A stretch of DNA of 64,000 nt from the NCBI RefSeq assembly GCF_000275845.1, contig NW_006766894.1, positions 53,614-117,613 on the forward strand. Reading direction: 5' to 3'. Each line of letters opens with the position of its first letter. Position 1 is the stretch's first letter. The notes beneath the pieces were generated by a model. It was not told the DNA's origin. It ran no database searches and saw only the letters and a program-made list of their open reading frames with translations. The position numbers were made by a program, and so were the translations under genes. This DNA comes from Dichomitus squalens LYAD-421 SS1. Lineage: Eukaryota; Basidiomycota; Agaricomycetes; Polyporales; Polyporaceae. Shown in pieces: positions 20,199-32,733 of this stretch.

Positions 20199-23100
20199 AT
20201 CGGCGAGTGGCAAGTTATTCTGCCCATCGGCTGCGAACATCACAACGGCGCTGACAATCTGATCCCGTACGTCGGTGGATGTGACTATTCCTGCCGTGAA
20301 AATGGACCAATCTATATGATGGAGATCATGCCAGTCAGTACCTCTTTGCAGGCACAACTGTTGAATATCCATTGCTCACCCGGCTTCGTGTAGGTGTTGC
20401 GAGTATCGAGGATGAGTCCATATGTATCTAGCACATCGGCTTTGTAGAGCCATGACAACGTCATTCCATGAGACATTAGGCACGCACCGGCTTTCCCATT
20501 ATACCAGCTGGTCTCTGACATTCGAATACACATGAGTAAGAGAGCCTGCTGTTACCAGTCCGGATGCGCAAGCATATCGTAGACATCCGATGGGACGATG
20601 TTCGTTCGAAGTAGCTTGTCAGCATACAAGTTCTGCCTCCTGCTTATAGCGTTGGACTGCTCGTCTTTTGACTAGGGTCCAAGTTGGGGCCTCACGTACA
20701 ACTTGTACTATCGCCATACTGCGACATACAGGTCAGCACAGTTCGATACCAGTTGACAGAATGCATACTGCAAGTATGAGATGGGAGCCAGAAGCGGACG
20801 TAGCCAGCTGTCGCCATTGTTGTACATATGTTGCTGCGATTGACTTCACCAGATGTCAGCCCATCATGCGATGTTGCAATACCAAAACGGTACATACGCT
20901 ATAATTTGCGCTCCTCGCGGAATCACCCGTCAATGCTGCCATCTCTGCTATTGCCTGTATCCCAATAATACCCTTGATTGCAAGGTTTGTCTGGTTCGCA
21001 AGTGGACCAGTAAAGACGTCGGAGCTCATCTGGTTTGCTGGGTATAACGTGTTGGCAACAAGGTATTGCGTCCATTGCTCAAGAATGTCGAACTAAACTC
21101 AGCGGTCACCCAGTTCAGCAAAGTGACGATGAGAGCCGAGAGACTCCGAGGAGAAGATCGATGTTGACTCACGTAAGTTTTGATCAGATCCAAGTCACTT
21201 GACCATTGCGTGTAGCTCAGCGCCATGATGAGCATGTTCCCACTCTCTGCGGGTCAACAGAGCGTCGGAAACGACTTCAAGTATTTTGCACAACGGTGTA
21301 ATTTCCCTAACCCTCTATTGGTAATGGCGTGTCCAGCCCTGGGCGTAGGATGAGCACAGGAGCTAAATAGTACCATAAGCGGGTAAAGCCACTTGCCATC
21401 GTTGTGCCCAGTAGCGTTCGGGTAATTCGACCCTGAGTCACTATATTCGTTAGAACCTCAGGAAGCAGTAGAAACGATGATATGAACCAGACGTACCCAT
21501 ATCATGGACACACCAAGCGTTAGGATATTGCCCGGTGCTTTGGTATTGAAGGAGAGGTTCTATCAGAGATCTAGCAAGCACGGTATTCGAGTAGAGGAAT
21601 AGCAGCCAAGACGGGTAGATGACATCCACAGTATTCACGGTCTTGATTCTGTCAGTCTCGCACAATAGACCATGGCGGATGTCTAGCTCTTGTAACTCAC
21701 GTTGTCTGCCATCTCTATCATTACAAAACATGTAGTTCAACAAATGATCAACATGGGACAGCGGAGATACGAACGCTTCGTAAATGTGAGGACCTTCGAG
21801 GTATCTAGAGACCCGTCACTTTGTCTCGGAGCGGTTATCTCGATGGTACCAAACGTTTGCCTGATTGATAGGGCAACCAAGGAGGCGTAGTCCGATGAGA
21901 TCTTGCTAGCAGCATCGTTAATCTGCTTGTCGTATTCATCAGCCCTGATCAGCGCGTCGTCGTAGTCCTTCAAGAACGTCTCAATCTAATGCTAGAAGGG
22001 TGAGGACAATGTAGAACAAGTACCATCCGCTAAAATATCTCACCGCATCTGTCATGGCGGAGAAACGGCTCCAGAAATACGAGCTTTGTTCTTGTCGTCC
22101 GTTATTGATCACAATATACTGGATGGCGGGGTCTCGCGCGTGCCCAACTGAGTAGACAACAGGCGCTGTGGCCGTCGTGAGCAAATGCGAACACAGGCCA
22201 GCGATCGGAGATTCCACGAAAATCCGTGTCTAGTGTGTTGTTGAGAATGCCGTTGTTGACGAATTGCGCACGGACAACGGCATCCTGTCCCGTTTGGTAC
22301 GTCGTCCCCGTCACCTGGGTATACGCTATCGTCAAGAGCCGAACAAATGTATAGTTTGTAGTACGGAGCGCACACTCAGGGTTGAATGATACGCGGATCC
22401 TTCTGTGTCAGTCAGACGTATTCAGTGAAACTGAGGCGATGGCAGAAAATAGCTCGCTTACGTGAAATATGATCAATGTCACTGGCATACTGCATCTGGT
22501 TCGTGACCTGACGACCTGAACTTGATGCGTTATAACATCGCCGGATGTCGTATTCCAATTAATGAGGGGGACGCCGTCTCGAGTTCCGCCCACCCATTCC
22601 CCAGAGATATCAACGTATATTTGGACGTTGTGCGATTTCCCATCGTTCGACGTTGCTGAGATAGAGTAATATGACAAAGGAAGTGATTGATTCACGAGAT
22701 CGCTGGGCTACGAAATCGTGATCAGACCAAACGCACGGCAAGACCGATATCTGCGCCACTTACCTCCACAGGGCTGAGAAATGTGATGTTGAGATCGACT
22801 GGGCCAGCCGTCGGGACGAAGTTACTCTGGGTTGAGGTCCACCGGTAACCGTTGACATCGGCGTGTTAAGTCTGGGATCACTTGAGCTGACTCACTTGGA
22901 GGCTCTTCTGAGTAGCTTTGGTGAAGGTCACGTTGGGTACCCCGGGTGAACCCATCCAGACATAGGCTGTGCCGTCAACTTTGGCGAACCCTGCCCAGCC
23001 GATGATATCCTTGGATACATAAGCATATGCGCTGTCAACATCTCGGAGACAGCTCACCTGCCCAGTCCAGAATTGTGGCCATTGGTCATTGAGAGCGCTG

Positions 23101-23249
23101 CCGGCACCTTGGGGCAACCAGACAGACAGATACGGTGATCGTACAGCGAGCGGAACGGAAGGAGGACTGAAGGGTGTCGAGGTCCAGCTAACTGCGCCAG
23201 CTTCGAAGAACATATTGACGCAGATCGTTGCGAGGAATAGGAAGAGCAT
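20100..23249 (-). pseudogene. Glutaminase A-like secreted protein gene, frameshifted
   Basis: The order of motifs is that of the fungal GtaA glutaminase family (Pfam DUF4964, DUF5127, DUF4965, DUF1793). The first ATG at 23249 gives a signal-peptide-like MLFLFLATICVNMFFEAGAV, followed by PLAVRSPYLSVWLPQG and GWAGFAKVDGTAYVWMG. Later blocks are LPLSYYSISATSNDG, YQTGQDAVVRAQF, PVVYSVGHARDPAIQY, TVNTVDVIYPSWLLFLYSN, ESGNMLIMALSYTQ, GLILDTRNTYTKP and the end PLADWYDVNTGRQ. Many normal GT-AG introns fit (for example 48 bp after FWTGQ). At least two breaks do not fit: an 8-bp imperfect duplication (CAGGTCGT) near 22515 before NQMQYASDID, and a deletion with frame change after FAFAHD near 22170. Further disorder lies around 20530-21230. 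Intact relatives are extracellular glutaminases or related hydrolases. Confidence 0.8.
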
Positions 23250-25159
23250 CGCTCGAAGGGACGCAGCGCGACGGGGGGTGCGAGGACGTATAGGGAAATA
23301 ATGTGCACTGTGTCCACCGTCAGTATCAAAACCGCCGACGCAGTGCAGTCGGAATATTCCACGCACCTTCGTGATTGGGACCTGAAAATTTGCCATTAAC
23401 GGCCTCCATACTCGACCGATCTCCTGCCCAAGTAGCACGCTCCTCCCAAACTATACGATTTGAGTTTGACGAGCGGTAGCAATGCTTGGCAGGCCGAAGC
23501 TTCAGCCAACACAAGTACAGATCCGGGACGTCAACATGTCAAGGAAGATGACACACAAGAGCGACTGCTCATGGGATTTGAAGCACTTGCGGTGTCGGCA
23601 GGGTACGCCAGCGTAGGCATGACGCTTCATGCGGGCGGTATAGCCTGTGCCATTGCTCGTCTTCGCTTCGACGTAGGGAGCGCTGAGTCGCCTATCTGTC
23701 AACCTCCGCCGCATTGACAAGGTTTAGTCGGAATGTTGATGCCTCGCCGGGTGCAACTTCGCATGGTAGCACTGTCGGGCCAGTTGACTCTCGTGCGTTC
23801 CTGGTCGCATGCAGCTAAGCAACTCCTCTCGTCTCGACATTCTCGTGGGCCGAGAAGCCAAACGTGGAAAATCGGGGGCGCCATTTAGTGAAGCCTCCGC
23901 TCCGAAGGCTTGAGGAATTCAGGCTCGACCACGATTGACCTAGACGCAATCAGTCAATTTGGTGGTATGCTATGAAGAAATAGCTTACCTCAGGATGGCC
24001 AGCCTGACAGCGCTTCCGCCGAACACGCATGCACAAATCCACTTTCACGTTTCATCATCAGGCGGGATACCGGTCACTCATCCTTGGATGCTACTCCATC
24101 TATACATTGCCGTAGCAGATTAGCTAGAACTCACCGACAGAGCGATGGGGTACCAATGCGGAACTTGATGATTGATCTGCCTCCCGTCTTCGCTCTTAAC
24201 AGCATGCAGCAACTACCAAAGCTTACTGCCAAAACGGCATGCATCGAGTATATGCACCGAGTGCATTTCCTCATTCAGGCCCACTGTCTCCATCTGATTT
24301 ATGGCGGAAACGCGATTGACTTGTCGTTCTGTTGAATATCGTGACCAAATGACCTCGTCACCGATCGCTAAACTCGTTATCATCTCAACTGTGAGAGGAG
24401 TGGTTGTTGACATCGCCTTAGCAGTAGAGATCTCATGGAGAGTCTCCGGAAGCCTAACTCTCGTTTGGCACCATCCGCGAGGCATTGCCCCCCCACATCG
24501 CCTGTCTTGAAGGACATATTTCAATTCATCCATCGAGAGATCAACATGCGGCACTGCGAACTAGCAGCATAAATTCGGCCCCTGTGGGATTATACAATGC
24601 GCTTTGCATCCAAGATATCTGCGGACAAACGTGGCAATCAGTCCGCATACATGTGATGCACCCACTCAGGGAACCTACTGTGATATAAATGGCTCTCGAT
24701 GCTGGATCTGATTCCTCGTGAACTTCGGGATCCACAAAATACAGATATTGTAGGAAAAGCGACCTATGCTTATCCATTGCAACTTGCCCATTAGATTTGG
24801 GGTTTTGGTGCCGGCACGTCTGCGCATGCTGCGAAGGCGTTCTGCGGTTTCTGTTGCTGGCAACGTGCAGAACACGACGTCGAAAGCGAACAATAGGTGT
24901 TATGTAGAGCGTCATTGGTTGGCAGATGTGGAGTCCCTGCCAGTGGCAGAGGCGATGAACCGGGCGCACCGGCGTCTGTCCCTTGTTCAACGTCGGCTCT
25001 GACGGCGACCATCCCCATTCCCCCAGCCTCAACGTCGTCGGCTAGTCCACACATCTCTCTCTTTGGTGTTCGTCCTGGCTGGTCACCCGTCTTGATACCA
25101 CATCTCTTCTCGTGAAAGACACGACCCGGCTCAGCATTGAATCAACAGCATCGCAGTCG
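23250..25159. other. Intergenic region upstream of two divergent genes
   Basis: This 1.9-kb stretch lies between the divergent glutaminase-like gene and the F-box/WD40 gene. It holds short open frames on both strands without recognisable motifs or a coherent exon chain. Confidence 0.4.
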
Positions 25160-27635
25160 ATGGCCCAACCGGAAGCGTCCTCCTCACATATACACATCCC
25201 CTTCCCGACCTATCATGACCATGCTGACGATGACGACGATGTGTTCGGAGGCCACGCCTCGGACGCGCATGCCACTCCGCGCTTCAGCCATCTCCTAAAT
25301 TCCGTCCTTGGCTCTCCATTTCTGACCACCTCAGACCTTCCTGCCGGCGACGCGGACACCGCATATGCCCCAAGCGCCATGTTCGGCGCAGATGACAGCA
25401 ACGGAAATGCATACGCAGACGACGCAGACGATGTGGACATGGAGACCGTCGACGGCGCGTTCGCTTCCGTCCCGCGTTCTTTTACTATCACCCGCCCCAC
25501 CTCCCCTACCCCAAGCTTCCGCACGGAGACGTTCTCCATTGTGAATTGGAATCCCGACGCATACAGTACAATGCTTCCTGGCAATGGTGATGGCACGCCG
25601 CGCTGCTCGATGGCGTTCATTCACCCCTCAGGGCGGCGCACAATCTCTGGGTACCCAAGCTACTGGAATCCCCTCTCAAACACCCCAGCGCCTTCGCCCA
25701 TCAAGCCTTCTAGAAGCTTGACAATCGGTATGGGGATCTTGCCCAGGATATGGGACGCGTTGCGGGAGGGTTCCCCGGGTAAGCGCATACGGCGACGGCC
25801 TGGCATTCCGTCATGGCGAGATACAGCGGAGCTCGAGTACCATTCCGACGGGTACGTCGACTATGCCAGTTTGGATCCTCTGGATGGCGAAGAGGGGGAG
25901 CTTGTCGACGACGAAGCGTGTTTCATCGACGTTCGCGCGATCACCGGCATGGATATCGTGTCGCACTTGCCACTCGAGCTCGCACTCTATCTACTGGCGT
26001 TCTTGGATCTACCCTCTATCCTATCTTGCCTTCGTGTATCCAGGTGCGTCTCACATTGCTTATGTTGCGAACTAGATGTCTGACTCAACGTAGGAATTGG
26101 AATCAATTGGCACGCGACAACTCGATATGGCGTGTTCTCTTCTCCCTGAGGGAGAAGGATGGTTGGCGTGTCGACCTACGTAGAGCACCCCGCGAGAGCA
26201 TGCTGTCATCGCTGAGGATGCCTCTTTCCATGATGCCCGCGCCCCTTGAGATCAACTGGTACAACCTATACCGGAATCGACAGGAGCTCGACCGCCGCTG
26301 GTCCAATTACCCTGGTGCTGGACTGAGTGCGGATCTGAGCGACGATAGTCCCTTAAAAGAGAAGGAAACCCCAAGGGGGTACGAGCCCAAAGTGACGCGC
26401 ATCGGTGGACACGGCGATAGGTGCGTCGCGCTCCCGAATCCAGACGCATCACGTCATCGGGCCAACCGGCTGATCCTCTCTCGCTTGTCCCTACAGCGTA
26501 TATTGTCTAGAGTTCGATTCGTCACGCATCGTCACTGGATCGCGCGACCGGACAATCAAAGTCTGGAGCCTCAGGACGGGCAAATGCCTCGCGACGTTCG
26601 CTGGCCACCGCGGCTCAGTCCTCTGCCTGAAGTTCGACCGTGACTGGGATACCCTGGACGACGAGGAGATAGAACGTGTCGACGAGCGTGCGCCGCGCAA
26701 GGGGTTCATGGTCAGCGGTTCGAGCGATTGCACGGTCGTCGTGTGGGACTTGTATGCGCACCCAGTTCCCGGAGAGGAGCCGAGGGTCACGGCGGAAGTC
26801 AGGAAGGTGCTTCGTGCGCATGGGGGAGGGGTGCTAGATCTTAGAATTGACTCGAGGTGGATCGTCAGTTGGTACGTCCGGGGAATGCATTGAGCATCAT
26901 GAGGTAGGGTGGTCGCTGACTATGGTCTCAACGACAACGCAGCTCGAAGGACGCTTTGATCCGGGTGTGGGACAGGAAGACCCTGGAGTTACACTGCACA
27001 CTACGCGGTCACGAGGGCCCTGTGAACGCGGTCGGGTTACAGGGCAACAGGGTGGTCAGCGCAAGCGGAGACGGAAAGATGATCCTGTGGGATGTTGCGA
27101 GTGGGGAACGGTTGAGGACGTTCGAAGGCCATGACCGTGGTCTGGCATGCATCGAGTTCAAGGTCCGTCCCAGCCCCATTCATCTTTGTGTTGGCGTTTG
27201 TTCTGACCGAGAAATTGCTCCCGTTCAGGACGAACTCATCGTATCTGGCTCGAACGACTGCAAGATCAAAGTTTGGGACGCGAACACGGGTGTGTGCCTT
27301 CGCACGCTGACTGGGCACGACTACCTCGTTCGTGCACTGTCCTTCGATCCCCGGAGCGGACGACTCGTGAGCGGGAGCTACGACAAGACGGTCAAAGTGT
27401 GGGACCTGCACTCGGGCAAGATGGTGCGGGAGTTCCGCGGGTGCCACGTGAGCCACATATTCGACGTCAAGTTCGACCACTGTCGTATCGTAAGGTACGT
27501 CCCTGTTCTTGAGAGTTGGTGTGGCGCTCCGGGGGCTGACGGACGTGCTTGCATTGCATTGTTAGCACTTCACATGACAGGAAGATTGTTGTACTCGATT
27601 TTTCTGAGGGGTTGGACACGACGTTGTTTGTCTGA
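25160..27635 (+). CDS. F-box and WD40-repeat protein
   Basis: The model has six exons (25160-26043, 26094-26420, 26497-26871, 26943-27162, 27229-27494, 27566-27635), 2142 nt, 713 residues. The N-terminus is acidic and Ser-rich. An F-box follows at about residue 270 (DIVSHLPLELALYLLAFLDL, then RNWNQLARDNSIWR). After a linker come about six WD40 repeats ending in signatures such as GSRDRTIKVWS, GSSDCTVVVWD, SKDALIRVWDRK, ASGDGKMILWD, GSNDCKIKVWD and GSYDKTVKVWD. This architecture is that of Cdc4/Grr1-class substrate receptors of SCF ubiquitin ligases, where the F-box binds Skp1 and the propeller binds phosphorylated substrate. The start is the first in-frame ATG (MAQPEASSS). All frames are intact, but the exact orthologue is not decidable by eye. 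Confidence 0.9.
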
Positions 27636-28839
27636 TGTCGATCCCAATGACGGCGACAGCACACAAGGCCGCTGTCTGAATGTTATGAGATCTGTGCTTC
27701 GAAATGACTGTATTCTATCACGACCTAATGGACACCCACACGTTTTTTACGTTCCCTTCGGCTCCTCTTCCTCCTCTCCTTTGCTTTTCTCCGTGCATCG
27801 TTGTCCGCGTTCGGTCCTCCGCGTTCATGTTCCGTACATAGTAGTTCTCCGTTCAGTTACCCTTTTCTGTTCTCTGCACAGCGGATCGTTTCTCTTTTTT
27901 CTCGCTTCTTTCTCTCTTCGCGCACAACACACGATACCCCCCGCATCATCACTCACAGTCATCCACCAGTTTCATATTTATGTATCACCTACGTCACACC
28001 GCGCTAGGACTGTGTTGTTTGTAGGATTGGATCTGTAGTTTCGCTATATCGTGTACCACCATACGTACGTACCAACATCGTCTCGTTTCCACCCTGTGCA
28101 TGGAGATCCTTCATACCCTCGCTCGTACCGGCAATGCACTTCTCAGAGCACCAGGCAGATATGTATGTACCTTATCAGCGCTCAGGACCCCGCTTGCGTG
28201 TGTGGGGAACGGCGCATTGGGATCGATCGGGCTGCGGGGTATGGACAGTAGTGCGCTCATCGAGATCCTATTTCTGCAATGCTTGGTTCCGAGCTCGAGG
28301 TTCATCTGACCTTTCAAGTTGAAGTTTCAACTGACCTTCATCGGACTGGCAACGCGGTAGGTGCTTCAGGTATTACCTTCCGCTCGCAGCCTTGGATCTT
28401 CTAAAAAGGCACAGGGGTGATCTTCACCCAACGCCTCTGTCTGTTCTGTTCATATCAGCTCGTCGCTGCGTTCTCCGGTGTGCCTCTCGACCTCCAGTCA
28501 CAACTTGATTGCACGACGGCAGCGAGGTGGTCATGTGAGTTGCGTGTCTGAGACTGAGGCTGCGGCTGAAATGGCCCGTGGGACGGGTGGCCGTCCGCGA
28601 AGTGCACCGGCTGTTGTCGTCGTGCCGTATGCCGTTACATAGCAGTCGATCCCCCGCACCATATATGTGTTTGGATGCCCCATGACCTCGAGCCCCGCTT
28701 CGACTGCATCCAACCCCTCTTCCTGTGTACTCCCTGCCAGCTGTAGCGCGAAGAGGGCGGCGGCTCGATTTCCAAACTCCCTACAGTTTACCAACAGCCC
28801 TACGACCCGGGCCCTAGAAACCCCAGATTAGAAATTGCG
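27636..28839. other. Intergenic region with T/C-rich 3' flank
   Basis: This 1.2-kb stretch has a strongly T/C-rich part (about 27770-27990) that probably includes the 3' UTR and polyadenylation region of the WD40 gene. The last few hundred bases should hold the promoter of ligase 1. No gene is seen. Confidence 0.4.
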
Positions 28840-31626
28840 ATGCCAGAAATCCATGCGGACGGCGAGCCTCTTCCCGTCATACCCGACAACGTTACTATTC
28901 CCCAGTTCATCCTCGACGTCCATCATCCTGCACGGCCGGTCCCAACGAAGGCGCAGCCATGGTGCATTGACGAGCTATCCGGGCGCGAGGTCTTTTCGGA
29001 CGAGGTGAGTGTTGGTCCTGTCTTATACCTTAGAGCACGTGCAGCAGCGTGGCGAGGACAAGAGGGCAGCAGAGCTGAGCGCGCATCCTTATCATACACC
29101 AGCTGCGGGCGCGGACGTTTGGGCTCGCGAACGCGCTGAAGCTGCGTTGGAACATCGGTACGTTTCTCACCGATCCACGGAGTACACACCGATGGTCTGA
29201 CGTGCATCGCACTCGCTCCTCAGGTGATAATGATGTTGGTACGCCATGACGCGATTCTGCTGTCAGGATCTGCGACGGTTGACACAGTGCGCTCGATCTC
29301 GCAGTCTGTATCTTTGGTCCGAATCATATCGGTACGTTCGTCAACGCTCAATCTCCAATGCGACCGCGGTGCGTCAGCGCGGACTTGAGGCGGGCCCGGA
29401 CATACACAGATGTGCCTCCAACCATGTCCGAGGTGCAACGCAAGTTCGCGTGGATTCGCTTGGGGGGAGGCATATCGCACTATTGGAATGGACGCTGACG
29501 GCAATATTGCAGATTACCCTGTGGCAATTTGGTATGCATCGACCTCGCATCTCCGGTGATACAACCTGATCGCGCCACCGCGTTTTGCAGGGCCGTACAC
29601 AGATTGGGTGCTATTGTGTCGTACGTTTCTCCAACAACTCCGACCGCCGCTCATCGCCATTGATCTCACACACGCCCCGATCCACACAGAGGCGCGAATC
29701 CCGCCTATACCGCGGAGGAGCTCGAGTACCAGCTTGGTGTGACGAAGGCGCGCGTCCTGATCTCGCACGCAGGCTCGTTGCCGGTCGCGCTCGCCGCCGC
29801 GGACAAGGCCGGCGTGCCGTTCGACCGTGTCGTGGTGTTCGATGAGGTTCCTGGGGCGAAGAATGTCACGGTGCACCAGCTCGTCGACGAGGGCCTGTCG
29901 CAGCCGCAGGCGTTCATCGAGCCGAGACTTGCTCCTGGTGAGGGCCGGAAGAAGCTGGCGTTCTTGAGCTTCAGCAGCGGGACGACTGGTCGGCCGAAGG
30001 TGACCTTCAACTTCTCGTCACTCATACAGGTTTGCTGAGGGGGCGCCGATGTGTTGCGGTTTAGGCGGTCATGATACCCCACTATGCGGTACTCGCGAAC
30101 GTGATTCAGATAGCGCATTATGTCGGTGCTAATGATAAGAAGCGGACAAATGAGCTGCAGCGGTACCCGCCAGGGAGCAAGGTTCTCGCACGTAAGTCTT
30201 GTTATATATATGTATAGAAGTGTTCGACTGACGCGGATGCGATGCTAGTGTTACCATTTTACCGTACGTGAATATCGTCTGCAACCGAGCATTCTTCGTC
30301 AATCGCGGCTTCTCCAGATATATATGGGCTCGTTGTCGTTCTGCACTTCCACTTGTTTGTCGGGGTGAGCGAAAGCCTCGTCGTTACATCCAGGATATAC
30401 CCCGTACTGACCGGTCCTGCAGACCACCCTGGTCATTCCCCAGAAGTTCGATTTTGAGAGGATGCTCGACAGCATCCAGCGGTTCCGCGTCACGCATCTC
30501 TGGTAATATCTCTTTCCTCTCTCGCGTGCGCCGTCGGCGTCGTGTCGTGCTCACTCACCCGCAGCCTCGTCCCGCCCATGGTCGTGCTGCTCTGCAAGCA
30601 CCCGGCAGTGAAGAAGTATGACCTGAGCTCGGTGCGCATGCTCATGAGCGGCGCGGCGCCCCTCAGCTCCGAGCTCACGAACCAGCTCGCCGCGCTCCTG
30701 CCGGACTGCTGGATCGGCCAGGCGTACGGCATGACCGAGACGTGCACGGCGGTCACGTTCCCGCCCAACGACCGCCGCCTCGGCTCGCCGGGCAGCGGGG
30801 GCGTCCTCCTCCCGGGGTGCGTCGCGCGCGTCGTGAAGCCGGACGGGTCGCTCGCGGGCATTGGGGAGCGCGGGGAGCTGGTCATCACCGGGCCGAGCAT
30901 CACGCTGGGGTACCTGAACAACGCGGAGGCGTGAGTCCGTTCCTCCCTCCTGCCTCGTGTTCGCTTGGGGGCGTGCTAGAGCGAGAGGGCTCACTGCGTG
31001 GATCGCGCAGGACCGCGGAGACGTTCCTCGACGGCTGGGTGCGCACGGGGGACGAGGTCTACTTCAACGAGCGCAAGGAGATCTTCGTCGTCGACCGCAT
31101 CAAGGAGCTCATCAAGGTCCGCGGGTTCCAGGTGCCCCCCGCGGAGCTCGAGGGCCACCTGCTCGGCCATCCGGACGTCGGCGACGTCTGTGTCGTCGGC
31201 GTCCCCGATGAGTATTCTGGGGAGCTGCCGCTCGCGTTCGTCGTGCCGAGCGCGAACGCGCTCGCGAGGATCAAGCAGGACAGGCTGGTGGAGCAGCGGA
31301 CGAAGGACGCGATCATCAAGGTGAGTGCGGGCGCGAAATGCGCTTCGAATTGCGTTTGCTGACGGCCTGTTGTCTTGTCGCCGCGCCTTGTCCATCGTCG
31401 TGTTCTGCCATCGCTCCGCGCGGGGTGTACGCTGGATCTGGCAACGCGACAGCACGTGGCGGAGCACAAAGTGAACTACAAGCACCTCGCGGCGGTAGAG
31501 TTCATCGACGCGATCCCAAAGAACCCGAGCGGGAAGCTGCTCCGGCGGTTCTTGCGCGACCGCGCGCGAAAGCTGAAGGAGAGCGGCAGGCTCGTACTTC
31601 CGACCCGCGGGAAGGCAAAGCTCTGA
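28840..31626 (+). CDS. Adenylate-forming CoA-ligase-like enzyme, peroxisomal, copy 1
   Basis: Class I adenylate-forming (ANL) enzyme of the 4-coumarate:CoA ligase/luciferase type: it activates a carboxylic acid with ATP and transfers it to CoA. Fourteen exons sum to 1740 nt (579 residues). Exons 3-6 are microexons of 15, 27, 19 and 30 nt (29224-29238, 29305-29331, 29513-29531, 29591-29620). Core motifs are FSSGTTGRPK (P-loop), YGMTETC, GWVRTGDE, RIKELIKVRGFQV (hinge) and PKNPSGKLLRR with the catalytic lysine. The C-terminal tripeptide AKL is a PTS1 variant, predicting peroxisomal location. The substrate is unknown; related fungal enzymes use phenylacetic, coumaric or fatty acids. The start MPEIHADGE precedes IPDNVTIPQFILD, conserved in all three local copies. 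Confidence 0.93.
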
Positions 31627-32733
31627 AATTCGAGGGTGCCTTCGTGGCGGTGAGCGTCGTCCCAGTGTGCGAGTGCGCCTCCCTTGTCGGGAGAGTCGCT
31701 TACATACCTGCTCGACCGTAGTAGTATTATTAGACCCTTTCCGACTGTGGTCCACAAGTCCGAGATCGTGCGCATATAGCAGCATCTAGACATCTTGTCA
31801 TCGTTACACTATCGTGCCTGCAACGGGTCTGATAAGCACACACACGGGAATGCTGACGTTCGACCGCGGAACGAGCCGAAAAGCCAGCCAGCTCTGTGCG
31901 TCGGAACTTCCTATGCCTCTGCTGTATGCCCTATAGCGGCGTGGTTTTGGGGTCTGAGCAATAAACCGCTACACAGGGGTTACCGATCGGAGGTTGTGGC
32001 CGAGGGCTTTAAGTATGTGTAGTATGGTACTTGCCATGACGGTGGCGTATTGAGCGTACGTATGCGGGGGTGGCTGAGGGTTTTGATGGCTTGCTTTCCC
32101 GGAGAATCGGTTGAAGCGTTGCATATGACCAGCGTCCCTGGAACGATGAACGGCATCCGGGGTGTTGGGATCTTGAACGCTGAGCAGACAAAGGCGACCT
32201 AGATACACACAGCTGCGCCCGAATCGTGAGACTCGCACAAGTACGAACGATAGCTTCGGACAGGCGTTCAAGGACTGCTGGATGTCGACGTCGGACGCTC
32301 GCCGGCTTCCGGCTGTCTGAGTCGACCGGCGGGGTCCTGCAGCACTGTCGACTCGGTCTTCGTAGTGGGTAGCATCAGATGCCGACGCATGCGCATAACC
32401 GGAAATTAGGATCGCACCCCGCGTGACCGCCGGAGCGGCAGCCAGGCCTGCAGAACTCGTCGTCGGGCGGACCCACGCTCCTTGGCGGTTGCAGCGGACT
32501 ACTTATAACGATCGTGCTAGTGCCCGCTGGTGAGACCACCCCCTCGTTCGACTTTCTACGCGCTTTGCCTGCGAACGCGACCGCCCGCGGTGTTAGAAAG
32601 ACAGAAACCAAACGACGCACCTCGAATTCTCGGACCTTCGGTGTTCCTCGAGCCGTATCATCCGCACCCCAACACCTCTCCTAAGGACTTGACCCACTTA
32701 CTACCCGCTTGACTTGGACTCGACGAACCCGAC
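31627..32733. other. Spacer between ligase copies 1 and 2
   Basis: This 1.1-kb stretch has no supportable gene. A TTATAA-like motif at about 32503-32508 lies 230 bp upstream of the next ATG, too far to call a TATA box confidently. Confidence 0.35.
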
